From NCBI GenBank assembly GCA_026706075.1, contig JAPOZM010000002.1, positions 1-64,000 on the forward strand: 64,000 nucleotides of DNA. Direction: 5' to 3'. The translations under genes were made by a program, and so were the position numbers. The notes under the pieces were generated by a model. That model had not been told where the DNA came from, did not search any database, and saw only the letters and a list, made by a program, of their open reading frames with translations. The number at the start of each line of letters is the position of its first letter. The first letter of the stretch is position 1. Below are positions 17,601 to 26,405 of this stretch, piece by piece. The DNA comes from Gemmatimonadaceae bacterium (lineage in GTDB: Bacteria; Latescibacterota; UBA2968; UBA8231).

Positions 17601-20060
17601 CGTGGGCAGAAGGGCGAGCTCCCGGGACGTGGCCACGTCGTAGAGCCAGATTCCGACGTCCGAGCCCACCGCGAGCAGATCCCCACCCGGCGCAAAGGCG
17701 ACTTCCCTGATCCTCCCTTTCCCCAGGCGGATGGTCGCGGCGTCAGGAAGGTGCCAGGTACGGAAGTCACCCTCCGGGCCCGGCCCGACCGGCTCCCCGA
17801 CTCCCGCGGCCCTGAAGTACCGGGCCTCGATTCCCTCTATCGATGCCTCCACCGTGTTCGTCCCCTGGACGGCTCCAAGAGTGAGGAGCGTCTCGGCTCG
17901 GCCACCGGCGTCGCTCGTGATCCGCTCCACCGTGAACTGCCCGCCCACCCTGCCGTCCCCCTGGACGACCGCAAAAGCCACCTCGACTCCCGGCAGGGGA
18001 TTGCCGTACTGGTCCCTCACTTCGACCACCAGCGGATCGGCCAGGGGATCGCCGATGGTCCCCTGCTGTTCGTCGCCGGAGATCAGCACCAACCTTCGAG
18101 GGCGGGGCCGGGTCCATTCGGATACGTCCCACAGGCCCGTCCCGCCGTACTCCGTTCCCGCGGCGAGGGTGACGCCGTCGGGCGAGAAGGCCAGGGCGTT
18201 GGCACCCCGGCCCTCCCCTTGCAGCTCGGCGAGCCGCTCGCCGCTCACCGGGTCCCACAGGAGCAAGGTCCTCTCGTCACCGGTGGCGAGCATCGTGCCG
18301 TCCTCAGAGAAGGCCACCGCTCCGACGGGCGTGGCATGCCCCTCGAGAGCTGCCGCATTCTCACCCGTCGCCACCTCCCACAACCGCACCGTGGCATCGT
18401 CCCCCCCGGAGGCAACCAGCGTCCCGTCCGGCGAGAACGCCACGCTGTTGGCCCCGGGCTTCCGACCGCCGCTTCCGTGCCGGTACGTCGCCACCTCCGC
18501 CTCCGTCTCCAAGCCCCACAGGCGGACCCCGTCCCTGGAGCCGGAGGCGAGAGTCCCGCCGTCGGGCGAGAAGGCCACGGAGGTGACGCCACCGGGCAGG
18601 GTGGCGGCACGGGTCCGCGCCCCCACGTCCCACAGGCGGATGCCGTCCGAGGATCCGGAAGCGAGGATCGCGCCGTCGGGCGAGAAGGCCAGGGACAGGA
18701 TCGCCTGCGTATGCCCTGAGAGGGTGGCCGCGATCCGGCTGCTCTGCAGATCAAGGAGCTGCACCTGGCCGGCGGCGGAGCCCGAGGCCAGGGTCGCGCC
18801 GTCCGGAGACAGGACCACCGCCCTGGCCCCCCCGGCCAGGGAGGTCCTCGTACCCGTCCGCGTCTCCAGGTCCCACAGGTCCACCCCCTCTGCCGACCCG
18901 GAGGCCAGGGTGCGGCCGCCGTCCAGGAAAGCCACGGCATGGACCGCCTCGCCGGGTTGGAAGGCGGCCAGATGCTGCCGGGACACCTCCCACAGGTCGA
19001 AGCTGAGGCCCCTCCTGTTTCCGTCCCTGTCGATCACGGTGATGGAGATCGGATGCCTCCGAGGATCGGCAAGGTCCGAGAAGCCCCAGGCGGCGCCCGA
19101 AGGGATGACGCCGTCATAGTCGAACTCCACCAGGGCCTCTTCTTCCCCCATCAAGGCCCGGCATGTCTTCAGTTCCGTACCCCCGACATGCGCGGGGTTG
19201 TGCGTCGGTCTGGTCCAGACTCGCACGCGCACCTGCTGAAGCCCATGGGCGTCGCTCAGCCTGAGCCGAATGGGGACACTCTCCGCGCCCTCCGGGTAGG
19301 TAGTGCCCGAGAGGAGCTCGATGACCGGCGCCTCGGCCCACTCGACCCCCACGTCGGGATTGAAGTAGGGATGAACGGCCAGCACCCCGGCGCTGCAGGC
19401 AGACAGAGAGGATCTCCACTCTCCATAGGACAGGATGTACGAGTCGTCACGGAAGTCGTGCCCCATGCCGAAGGTGTGGGCCAGTTCATGGGCCAGGGTA
19501 TCCCAGTCGAACTCACCCGCCACCAGGGCGATGCCGCTCTGCTTCGAACTCCAGGTCGCCGATCCCGCCGCCGAGATGTTGATCCGGTTGGTGCTGTTGT
19601 CGATGACGACGACGGCGATACTCTTCGACACATCGAAGGTGGTTCTCACCTCGCGCACCGACTTGTTCGTTTCCAGGATATAGTGACTGTCGGGATGTTG
19701 CCCGTCCACGCGATGGACGACCGGATTCCCCTCGGCGTCGGTCTCGATACGGAAGGTCTTGTACCCGTGCCCGTGGGCCTCCATCTGCTCCCCGAACCAG
19801 GCCTGGACTCGGAGCACCTCGTCCTTGATTCTCTGAACCACCTCCGATCGGAAGGGACGGTCGTTCGGCAGGAAGTAGAACAGACGCACCGTGCGCGGCT
19901 CGGCGGCATCGAGCTCCCCCAGCCGCTTGCCGGCGTGGATGACGGACGGATACTGTTCGGGCTCCAGGAACAGGCAGGAGTGCAGGCTGTCGGCGGGAGA
20001 CGGCGAGGAGTGGCAGATGGCCGGGGGGAAGAGCAGGAGAGCGAGCGCCAGCTTCTTCAC
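14682..20060 (-). CDS. Secreted giant protein: metzincin-like protease domain, WD40 repeats, Big-1-like Ig domains, dockerin/EF-hand-like repeats, FlgD/T9SS-like tail
   Basis: 1792 aa with signal peptide; HELAHTFGMGHD (HExxHxxGxxH) at about 19455-19490; many AFSPDGxxLASGSxDxxxxLWD repeats; four ...VEVRDQYGNPLPGVEVAFAV-like modules; DFDGDGEVGFSDFFVFAEAFG/DLDGSGTVDFADFFLFAENFG; tail NAPNPFNSGT...TRKLTLLR. Confidence 0.9.
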   Translation of the reverse strand: MKKLALALLLFPPAICHSSPSPADSLHSCLFLEPEQYPSVIHAGKRLGELDAAEPRTVRLFYFLPNDRPFRSEVVQRIKDEVLRVQAWFGEQMEAHGHGYKTFRIETDAEGNPVVHRVDGQHPDSHYILETNKSVREVRTTFDVSKSIAVVVIDNSTNRINISAAGSATWSSKQSGIALVAGEFDWDTLAHELAHTFGMGHDFRDDSYILSYGEWRSSLSACSAGVLAVHPYFNPDVGVEWAEAPVIELLSGTTYPEGAESVPIRLRLSDAHGLQQVRVRVWTRPTHNPAHVGGTELKTCRALMGEEEALVEFDYDGVIPSGAAWGFSDLADPRRHPISITVIDRDGNRRGLSFDLWEVSRQHLAAFQPGEAVHAVAFLDGGRTLASGSAEGVDLWDLETRTGTRTSLAGGARAVVLSPDGATLASGSAAGQVQLLDLQSSRIAATLSGHTQAILSLAFSPDGAILASGSSDGIRLWDVGARTRAATLPGGVTSVAFSPDGGTLASGSRDGVRLWGLETEAEVATYRHGSGGRKPGANSVAFSPDGTLVASGGDDATVRLWEVATGENAAALEGHATPVGAVAFSEDGTMLATGDERTLLLWDPVSGERLAELQGEGRGANALAFSPDGVTLAAGTEYGGTGLWDVSEWTRPRPRRLVLISGDEQQGTIGDPLADPLVVEVRDQYGNPLPGVEVAFAVVQGDGRVGGQFTVERITSDAGGRAETLLTLGAVQGTNTVEASIEGIEARYFRAAGVGEPVGPGPEGDFRTWHLPDAATIRLGKGRIREVAFAPGGDLLAVGSDVGIWLYDVATSRELALLPTRRIWDIAFSHDGRIVASCGDYKDWIRFWEVSTGEEIASIDHRATALAFSPDGRTLATGSSFGIQFWDLETGVQWAAVSTAEGTWGIRSLAFSPDGGTLAAGSWSDHSVQLWDAETATKIATLEGHKDEVNTVSFSPDGRTVASASDDHTVKLWDVAARSIVDTFEGHESWVLSVDFSPDGTLLASGSTNVKLWDLETGHATTLSRGRHLVAFSRDGTLAATSGNGVALFEVATGNATTLVSDHAVVTGSMAFSPDGTTLASTGIRDIHLWDLATGMVTATLLGHTSLLNSVAFSPDGAILASASWDQTIKLWDAATGADIRTLSSNSWITVAAFSPDGSRIASGHGNGTARVWDVATGETTVTLEGGHTLAVETVAFSPDGTTLATGGYGVHRLWDLTTGASTLTQEKLPQESPWQPIQTVFFDAAGTALAFGTYPAAFSPDAQVLITESLGGPPGWPSVNVVKVQEVGEARSVTTLEGHGEQVLSLAISRDGSTFASGSADGSILVWDLRRVLPHPRILTGLSGHEQDGRPNATLAQPFVVEVRDQHGDPFEGATVTFAVTGGGGTLSVTRVATDARGRASTVLTLGLIPGPNTIEVTVGDLEPLIFTALTRAVPTTLSIVGGDAQQGPSGSPLAEPLVVSLLDQAGSPLAGAAVTFAVTAGEGTLSVTRATTDAQGRAATNLTLGPAPGANSVEVNAAGLAPVTFIALGVAVPRTLAKLSGDEQAAGPGEQLAEPLVVSVRDQNGAAYPGAVVTFALTGDGGTLSAVTDTTDAEGRAATTLTLGEEYGTYTVVATVADLERLTFTVHAKASPDFDGDGEVGFSDFFVFAEAFGGGDPRFDLDGSGTVDFADFFLFAENFGQPARAKLVALARELIGLPDGPQLRQNAPNPFNSGTVISWLQLQPGLARLEVFAVTGQRVAVLHEGPRKAGLHRLRWDGRDDRGRVLASGVYVYRLVTAEVVQTRKLTLLR

Positions 20061-20093
20061 TTCTCGAAGTCCCTTGAAACGCTGCAGACCTCT

Positions 20094-20160
20094 AGCGCGG
20101 CAGGGTGAACTCGCGCGTCTGCGCCCCTGCCGTCACCGGCAGGAACACGTATTCCCACTT
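20094..20160 (-). pseudogene. Remnant of a secreted-protein C-terminal tail
   Basis: Reverse strand reads WEYVFLPVTAGAQTREFTLPR*, matching the end of the FlgD/T9SS-like tail, with no intact ORF upstream. Confidence 0.6.
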
Positions 20161-20465
20161 TCCTTCCATGTCAAGAGATCTCTCTTGTCTCCAACATCTC
20201 CTGCCGCAGCATGCTGTTCTTGTAGGCTATACGATTCTGTCGTATTCCCTTGGGCCATCCCGGTCGTAGTCCCGGTTGTCCATGGGGTACCCGGCACCTG
20301 TGTGCAGCCACTCCCGCATACGGAATTCTCGTAGACAGTCGTATGCCGGCGTTTGGCAGGTCCTGGAGGAGGCTGGTGGATGCCGCTGTGACGGCGGCCC
20401 AGGGAAGGCGCAAGGACGGGGTTCGCCCCCGGCACTCCGGGTGGCCCCCCTGACCCTGGTGGGGC

Positions 20466-20831
20466 CTATCCCATCAAGGTCAGCTTCCGCGCCTGCTCCC
20501 CGCCCGAGAAGATGCCGGCCTCATTGCGGTGGGCTACCGGATGAGGGCGAGTTTTTCCGACGCGGAGTTCCGTTCCGGCGACGAGCCGGTAGAGGTAGAG
20601 GCCGGCGACGTTGTAGATGATCAGGCTGATGGGGACGTCCTCGGGCAGGGGCTTGGGCGCCGAGAAGACCGCCAGCTCGGTCGGTCCGGCCTGGGTCGCC
20701 AGAGTCTTGGCGGCGGCCTCCCGGGCGGCGTCCTTCAACTCATCCCCTCCGGCGTGTACGGTGCCCACTGTATCGGGCTTGCTCCCTTCGGGTTCAGTGG
20801 CTGAGGTCGAACAAGGAGAACGTTCGCCCAA
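20466..20831 (-). pseudogene. Internally deleted remnant of a FlgD/T9SS-like C-terminal tail
   Basis: DVPISLIIYNVAG joined directly to LYLYRLVAGTELRVGKTR, then AGIFSGGEQARKLTLMG*. Confidence 0.55.
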
Positions 20832-22101
20832 TCGACACGCCTACGAACGAGTCGCTTCGCATCCACACCGGCTCCGAACTGCCCCCAATCTCCGTGTCCG
20901 GACTGAACTCCCTGGTCCAGCTCACTCTCCCAGCGGAATCATAGCGCCGCAAGTGTGCCGAGAAGTCTCCCTCCGGGGTCCGGCGAATGTGGCCGAGGAG
21001 TAGATCTTCTCCCAAGAGGCTGAATGGCCCCATGCGGTAACCCTCCCTCAGAAAATCTGCAAGCGGGAATCTGCGCTGAACGGCCCCGGTGGAGAGGTCG
21101 AGAAACACGGCTTCCAGGTCTTCTGTGTCACCTGCTCCGAATGTGCCGATGTATCTGTTGTTCAGCAGGACCATACGGCCTTGCTGCTCAGACAAATGAA
21201 TCTGGTGGACCCACCCCACCGGCCGGGTCCACATCTCAGTCCCCAGACTGTCAAGAGCTACCACAAATCGCTTGGGAGTAGTGTTTTCATTGTCGACATA
21301 GCTATCTGGGGTATAGTACGTGAAGGCCATGTACCGACCGGTCTCAGAGATGGCTAGCCTCTGGAGGTTTTCCCTGGAACAGTGTCCCTGCCACAGCCGC
21401 TGTCCCCGATTGTCAAACAGGGACAGGCAGCGGGTGGCGGAGGCGGAGTCCACTTCCTGGACCAGCACACGCCTGCCGTCAGACGAGAACACGGGACCCA
21501 ATTCGAAGTCGGTCCCGTATTCCGCCACGAGGCCTGTGGGCCCCCAGAAGGAGGCGTAGCCAGCAATGTCCCAATGGCCCGGGTAGACCAGTATGTCGCC
21601 CGTGGGGGACCAGTGCCGACCGAAGTAGGCATGGGTCCTTCTTCGCCACAGGGTATTGCCTTCTGCGTCGGACAACTCCAGGTCTGCGCCGCTGTATTCG
21701 CCCCCCTCCCTGTGGACTACGAGAATGAGCTTCCCATCCGAGGACACCCTGACACTGTGAGCGTGAGGGGAGTAGCTGCGGTTGGCCCTGATTGTTCCGT
21801 CCGGATGGAACCAAGCGACTTGCCTTGCCCCTGAACTTGCAACTGCGGGAAAGGGAAACGGGCTCAGGGGCTTGTCATCAGTTGACCGATTCCCAGGGGC
21901 CTGGAATTCATTGCGGAGGACGCGAACGGAGTCGGCCTCGAATCGCATCTCGAAGACCGGGGAGTTGGGAGTGCCTTGAGCCTCAACCGGTAGCTGCCCG
22001 ACATTCAGCAAGGAGAGCAGCGTGAGCCAGGCAGGTGAGAGGAACTCCCCACCACCAGGCTGGCAGGGGCGGCGACCTGACTTGCGTATCCAAAGCAGCA
22101 T
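20794..22101 (-). CDS. Secreted propeller-like hypothetical protein
   Basis: 435 aa with hydrophobic N-terminus (WLTLLSLLNVGQLPVEAQG) and repeats such as SSDGKLILVVHREGG, SSDGRRVLVQEV, SETGRYMAFTYY. Confidence 0.65.
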   Translation of the reverse strand: MLLWIRKSGRRPCQPGGGEFLSPAWLTLLSLLNVGQLPVEAQGTPNSPVFEMRFEADSVRVLRNEFQAPGNRSTDDKPLSPFPFPAVASSGARQVAWFHPDGTIRANRSYSPHAHSVRVSSDGKLILVVHREGGEYSGADLELSDAEGNTLWRRRTHAYFGRHWSPTGDILVYPGHWDIAGYASFWGPTGLVAEYGTDFELGPVFSSDGRRVLVQEVDSASATRCLSLFDNRGQRLWQGHCSRENLQRLAISETGRYMAFTYYTPDSYVDNENTTPKRFVVALDSLGTEMWTRPVGWVHQIHLSEQQGRMVLLNNRYIGTFGAGDTEDLEAVFLDLSTGAVQRRFPLADFLREGYRMGPFSLLGEDLLLGHIRRTPEGDFSAHLRRYDSAGRVSWTREFSPDTEIGGSSEPVWMRSDSFVGVSIGRTFSLFDLSH

Positions 22102-22132
22102 TGGGAGTCCTCCTGCTGAAGAGCCGTTTCAC

Positions 22133-24568
22133 TCAGTCTCTGCGCACGCTCACCCAGGGCCTGAGGCGGTCCTCCAGCGCCGGATTCAGCTCGAGAGCTC
22201 TCCTGAAGTGCTCCAGGGCCGTGGCCGGATCATCCATCCTCGCCGCGACCTGGCCGAGAGTGGCATGTACACCCGCCTGGTCAGGGTCCAGTCGCAATGA
22301 TTGCTCGAGGTACTCAGCGGACTGCTCGTAGTCTTCCCTCTCCAGGGCCTCTTTCGAGAGTCTGTTGTAGGCCAGCGGCATGGGATGAAGACGGGTGGAC
22401 ATCAACAGGACCTCGACAGCCTCTTCCTCCAGCTCGAGGTCGTCCCTGAGGTACTCTGCCAGGCGAATGTAGATGCGGGCCATCGGTTTGCCGGAGATCC
22501 GGTCGTCGCCGTTCACCGTCGAGACCCCTGTCTCGAGAGCGGAGATGGCCAGGCCCTTCAGTCCCAGCTCCATCAGGCTCATCCCCGTGCCGAGGACAGG
22601 GTAGGCGGGGACCCGGTCCGGCCTGTACAGATCGGCATGGAATGCTGCTCGCGCTTCCTGGTTGGATCGTCCCATTCGCCCGAGCAGATGGGCTTCGACC
22701 AGGTGGGGGATCTTGCTCTGCGGTACTCTCCGAGCCGCCATCCTCGTCCAGATCAGGCTCTGGCCGAGGTCCCCTTCCCGGAGAGAGAGGGCGGCTTTCT
22801 CCAGGAAGGGATCGACGCAGTGGACACTCGTGGATAGCCGTCCCCTCAGACGGTCCAGACCTTCCCGCAGGGCGGCGTCGTCCCTCTTCCTGAAGATCAT
22901 GGCCGCCGGGTGGTCGTAGCTGGTGAAGGAGGGATCGCTTCCGTCGTCTCTGAACTCGAGGGCGCCGAGAGAGGGGTAGCGCTTGACCCGGTGGACCAGG
23001 TCGAAGCCCAGCTCCTCATCGACCAGGGCCTGGTAGAAGGCCGCACCGCCGGGGATCAGGTCGGGGACGGCCGTGAATTGCTGGAACCGGTTCACGTCCG
23101 TGATCGCCAGGTAATCCAGGTCCTCGACCTGGTCCTGAAGCCAGACAAGCTCTGTCCGGCAGGTCGCATATCCCCGCATGCTGAAGAGCATGCCGGTATT
23201 GAGCAGGCGTACCCTGTGCCTCTCGCCGACCATTCCCCGCATCGTGAAGGCGCCCTGTTCCAGGCCGATCCGGCTGTCGGGCGGGACCCGCTCGTCGATC
23301 CAGCGCGCCGCCTGGATGCGGCTGTCCTCCCCGGTGTAGATCCCTGCAAAGGCGATGCCGTAGCCCGCGCTGAAGGCGAGCACCGCGGCGATGACGGCGA
23401 CGGCCGGCTTGCGCACCCGGGCGAGTCGAGGGGAATCGATCAGCCGGACGCAGAGATCGGCCGCCAGAACCGCAAGGAGGGGCAGCAGCGGAAGGAGGTA
23501 CCGTATGGGCTTGGTGAGCAGGCCGCCGATGAGGGCGAAGTGGATCCCCGCCAACAGGAGGATCAGTCCCTTTCGCCGGTCGACGGTGCAGAGACCGTAG
23601 ACGATCCCGAGGCAGAGGAGGACGGCGAGAGGCCAGCCCACCCCCAGGGGCCACAGGTGGGTCCAGTGATGCAGGTAGGGGATGGTGTGGACGTCCACCA
23701 GGCTCCAGGGCCTGAGGTATTCCCCCTGGGCTACCTTCATCGAATAGCTGAAGTCGTTGGGTGAACGGCTCTGGAGAAGCAGTTCCCAGTTGGTGACGAG
23801 ATAGGGTTGGAGGACGAGCAGGACCAGCAGCGCCGCCGATCCTGCCAGCCAGACGGAGGATGTCAGGGCGGTCAGGAGGCTGCGGCGGTGGTAGATGAGG
23901 AGGCCCGCCAGCACCACGGCCCCGAGGGAGAGGCCGGCGAGGCGTACGGTTCCCGCGAGTCCCGTCAGGACTCCGGTCGCCAGCCACCATCGCCAGTCGC
24001 CACCCTCGAGCGCATGCAACAAGGAGAGGAGCGCGGCGAGCAGCAGCAGCGTGAACAGGCCGTCCACGGTGTAGAAGTGGGCCGCCTGGATGGCCAGGGG
24101 AGCGACAGCCACCATCAGGGCGGCGAGGAGTCCGGTCAACTCACCGAACCAGCGGTGAGCCAGCAGCCAGACCACGCCAAGGGTCAGACAGGAGACCAGG
24201 GCCGACAGGATGCGGGCGGTGAGGTAGACATACCGGACCGATTCCGTCGAGTCCTGATCCTCGTAGTCACGGCCGAGGACGATCCGGTTGAGCTCCAGGA
24301 CCCCGCGAAGCAGATGGACGGGCAGGAGGCCGTAGCTGGTGAGCTCGGGGGAAAAGGGGTCGACCGGTCTCAGAGCGGTCCGGACCAGCGTGGTCTCGTC
24401 GGGATGGAAGTGGTAGAAGGCGTCCTCGCCCGCGGCGCGGTCCGGCCCCGCCGGGACGAAGGAGCTGTCCCCGCGGGTCAGGCCGACGAAGCGCAGGGCG
24501 CAGCCCAGCACAAGACACAGGATCAGACAGACGGCAGGAACCCTGAGCTTCCCGGCGGGCAGGCGCAT
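22133..24568 (-). CDS. GT39/PMT-like membrane glycosyltransferase-type protein with C-terminal TPRs
   Basis: FHPDETTLVRTAL near N-terminus, many TM segments, C-terminal YEQSAEYLEQSLRLDPDQAGVHATLGQVAARMDDPATALEHFRRALELNP. Confidence 0.8.
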   Translation of the reverse strand: MRLPAGKLRVPAVCLILCLVLGCALRFVGLTRGDSSFVPAGPDRAAGEDAFYHFHPDETTLVRTALRPVDPFSPELTSYGLLPVHLLRGVLELNRIVLGRDYEDQDSTESVRYVYLTARILSALVSCLTLGVVWLLAHRWFGELTGLLAALMVAVAPLAIQAAHFYTVDGLFTLLLLAALLSLLHALEGGDWRWWLATGVLTGLAGTVRLAGLSLGAVVLAGLLIYHRRSLLTALTSSVWLAGSAALLVLLVLQPYLVTNWELLLQSRSPNDFSYSMKVAQGEYLRPWSLVDVHTIPYLHHWTHLWPLGVGWPLAVLLCLGIVYGLCTVDRRKGLILLLAGIHFALIGGLLTKPIRYLLPLLPLLAVLAADLCVRLIDSPRLARVRKPAVAVIAAVLAFSAGYGIAFAGIYTGEDSRIQAARWIDERVPPDSRIGLEQGAFTMRGMVGERHRVRLLNTGMLFSMRGYATCRTELVWLQDQVEDLDYLAITDVNRFQQFTAVPDLIPGGAAFYQALVDEELGFDLVHRVKRYPSLGALEFRDDGSDPSFTSYDHPAAMIFRKRDDAALREGLDRLRGRLSTSVHCVDPFLEKAALSLREGDLGQSLIWTRMAARRVPQSKIPHLVEAHLLGRMGRSNQEARAAFHADLYRPDRVPAYPVLGTGMSLMELGLKGLAISALETGVSTVNGDDRISGKPMARIYIRLAEYLRDDLELEEEAVEVLLMSTRLHPMPLAYNRLSKEALEREDYEQSAEYLEQSLRLDPDQAGVHATLGQVAARMDDPATALEHFRRALELNPALEDRLRPWVSVRRD

Positions 24569-24710
24569 CCCGGTGGTCCTCAGGCCAGGACGGACGGGAA
24601 GGCGGGGGTCTTCGGCTTCACTGAATCCGCCGGTCTGGTTGGTTGTTCGCCGGCACCGTGTCCCGGTCGGCCGCGGCGTCCATGCACCGGGGCCGGCTCG
24701 AGGCTTCCGG

Positions 24711-26405
24711 TCACAGCCACCGCTCGACGACCGCCGCCGTCACCTCGTGGCCCCGCTTGCGCGCCCACTCCAGGGGCGCGGCCCACGGGAAGGTCCCGGA
24801 CCCGCGGGGGTCGGCCCCCCTTTCGAGCAGGAACGCCGCCATCTCGGTGCGGCCCTCCCTGGCGGCCCAGCCCAGGGGCGTGCTGGAGTACTCCTCGTCG
24901 AGGACCTCCAGGGGCGCGCCGTGGGCGAGGAAGCGCTCGGCCTTCTCGACCGTTCCGAAGGCGGCGATGTCGTGCAAGTCGGTGATGCCCATCCAGTCCG
25001 GCCGCGATAGGTCCGACAGGGCGAGGGCCTGTTCGCTGTAGTCGTCCAGGCTCTCGTCTTCCACCAGCTGCCTCACCACGTCGGGTGAGAGGTCCCGGAG
25101 CAGGTCGGGATCGGCCTGCAGGCACAGGTCCATGAGCGGCCTGTTGCCGATGGTCTGCGGAAAGATCCGGCGCGCCGACCCGGGGTCTTGGCGCAGGCGC
25201 CGCGCCAGCCCTTCGCCGTCGTCGTTGTCGACGTGGTACTTCAGCGGCAGCTCCGCGAACATGATCCTCAGGGTCTCGGGATCGACTCCCTTGAGATCAT
25301 CGTAGTCCTTCAGCTTGCCACCCCTCTCGGCCAGTCTGCGCAGCAACCGCGGATGCTCCTTGGCCCAGCCGCAGACATTCCCCGAGGACTCCACCTCCTG
25401 GTTCGGATCGCCTCCGGCCTCCAGCACCAGGTCGACGATCTCCATGTCGCCTTTCCCTGCGGCGTTCAGCAGGGCGCTGCCGCAAGGGGCAAGCCCGGGC
25501 TGGCGGAGGTTCGGATCGGCGCCGTGTTCCAGGAGATACCTGACGATGGCCGCGTCGCCGGTCCCGATTGCGTTGTCGAGGCAGGTGCTGGTGTACCAGG
25601 TGAAGTAGTCGGGCAGACGGCCGGCGCAGGCGGGGTCGGCTTCCACGCACTCCTTCACCAACTCGAGATCACCGAGGGAGGCGGCATGCTCGACGGGACA
25701 CTCGGCGCCCAGACCGATGAGGACTCCGCGGAGGAAGTCGGCCCCGTGACGGCCCCTGTGGAAGTAGTCGCCCGGGGTCAGATCGATGGGCCGCGCCCCG
25801 TCCGGGCGTTGGGCTTCGAGATCCGCTCCCCTCTCTACGAGGGCCCGGAGGATGCGCACGTCCTTGACCAGCACAGCCCAGTGGATCGGCTGGTTGCCCC
25901 GCTCGTCCACGGCCCGTATCGACTCAGGGGACCGATCCAGGTGCTCCAGGACAGCGGCCAGGTCGTGCTCCCAGATCCGCGCGGCGATCTCCTCCCCTTC
26001 CGGCCGGTAGAGCACGTCGTGCCGCTTCTCGAGGCTGCCCTTCAGCAGCTCCGCCATCTCCACGAAGCCGCGGTCTTCCGCCCGCTCGATGGGCCGCTGG
26101 TGATGCCTGTTCCCGGACCTGTAGGTGATCTCCGCCCCGCTCTCGACGAGGAAGCGGGCGACCTCGAGATGGTCGTTCCCGACGGCGAAGTAGAGGGGCT
26201 CCCGGTAGCGGATGTTGCAGTGCACCAGCTCGGGCTCCGCCTCGACGCACGCTCGGATCGTCTCCAGGTCGCCCTCGATCGCCGCCTTCACCGCCTTCTT
26301 CACCGATCGGCCGCGGCCCATGTACCAGCCGTCGTACTCATCCGTCTCCAGGTCCGCCGGCCACCGGATGTGGCCGCTCTCCGTCGGCATCCTCGCAGTC
26401 GTCAC
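24711..26405 (-). CDS. Ankyrin-repeat protein
   Basis: Repeated ankyrin pattern (EPLYFAVGNDHLEVARFLVESGAEI; TPLGWAAREGRTEMAAFLLERGADP); GTG at 26405 overlaps the upstream stop, or ATG at 26390. Confidence 0.88.
   Translation of the reverse strand: MTTARMPTESGHIRWPADLETDEYDGWYMGRGRSVKKAVKAAIEGDLETIRACVEAEPELVHCNIRYREPLYFAVGNDHLEVARFLVESGAEITYRSGNRHHQRPIERAEDRGFVEMAELLKGSLEKRHDVLYRPEGEEIAARIWEHDLAAVLEHLDRSPESIRAVDERGNQPIHWAVLVKDVRILRALVERGADLEAQRPDGARPIDLTPGDYFHRGRHGADFLRGVLIGLGAECPVEHAASLGDLELVKECVEADPACAGRLPDYFTWYTSTCLDNAIGTGDAAIVRYLLEHGADPNLRQPGLAPCGSALLNAAGKGDMEIVDLVLEAGGDPNQEVESSGNVCGWAKEHPRLLRRLAERGGKLKDYDDLKGVDPETLRIMFAELPLKYHVDNDDGEGLARRLRQDPGSARRIFPQTIGNRPLMDLCLQADPDLLRDLSPDVVRQLVEDESLDDYSEQALALSDLSRPDWMGITDLHDIAAFGTVEKAERFLAHGAPLEVLDEEYSSTPLGWAAREGRTEMAAFLLERGADPRGSGTFPWAAPLEWARKRGHEVTAAVVERWL

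Noticed and set aside
16080-18950. Repeated gtcgggcgagaaggcca-type DNA
   Set aside because: It is the coding repeat AFSPDG of WD40 units, not a separate repeat element.
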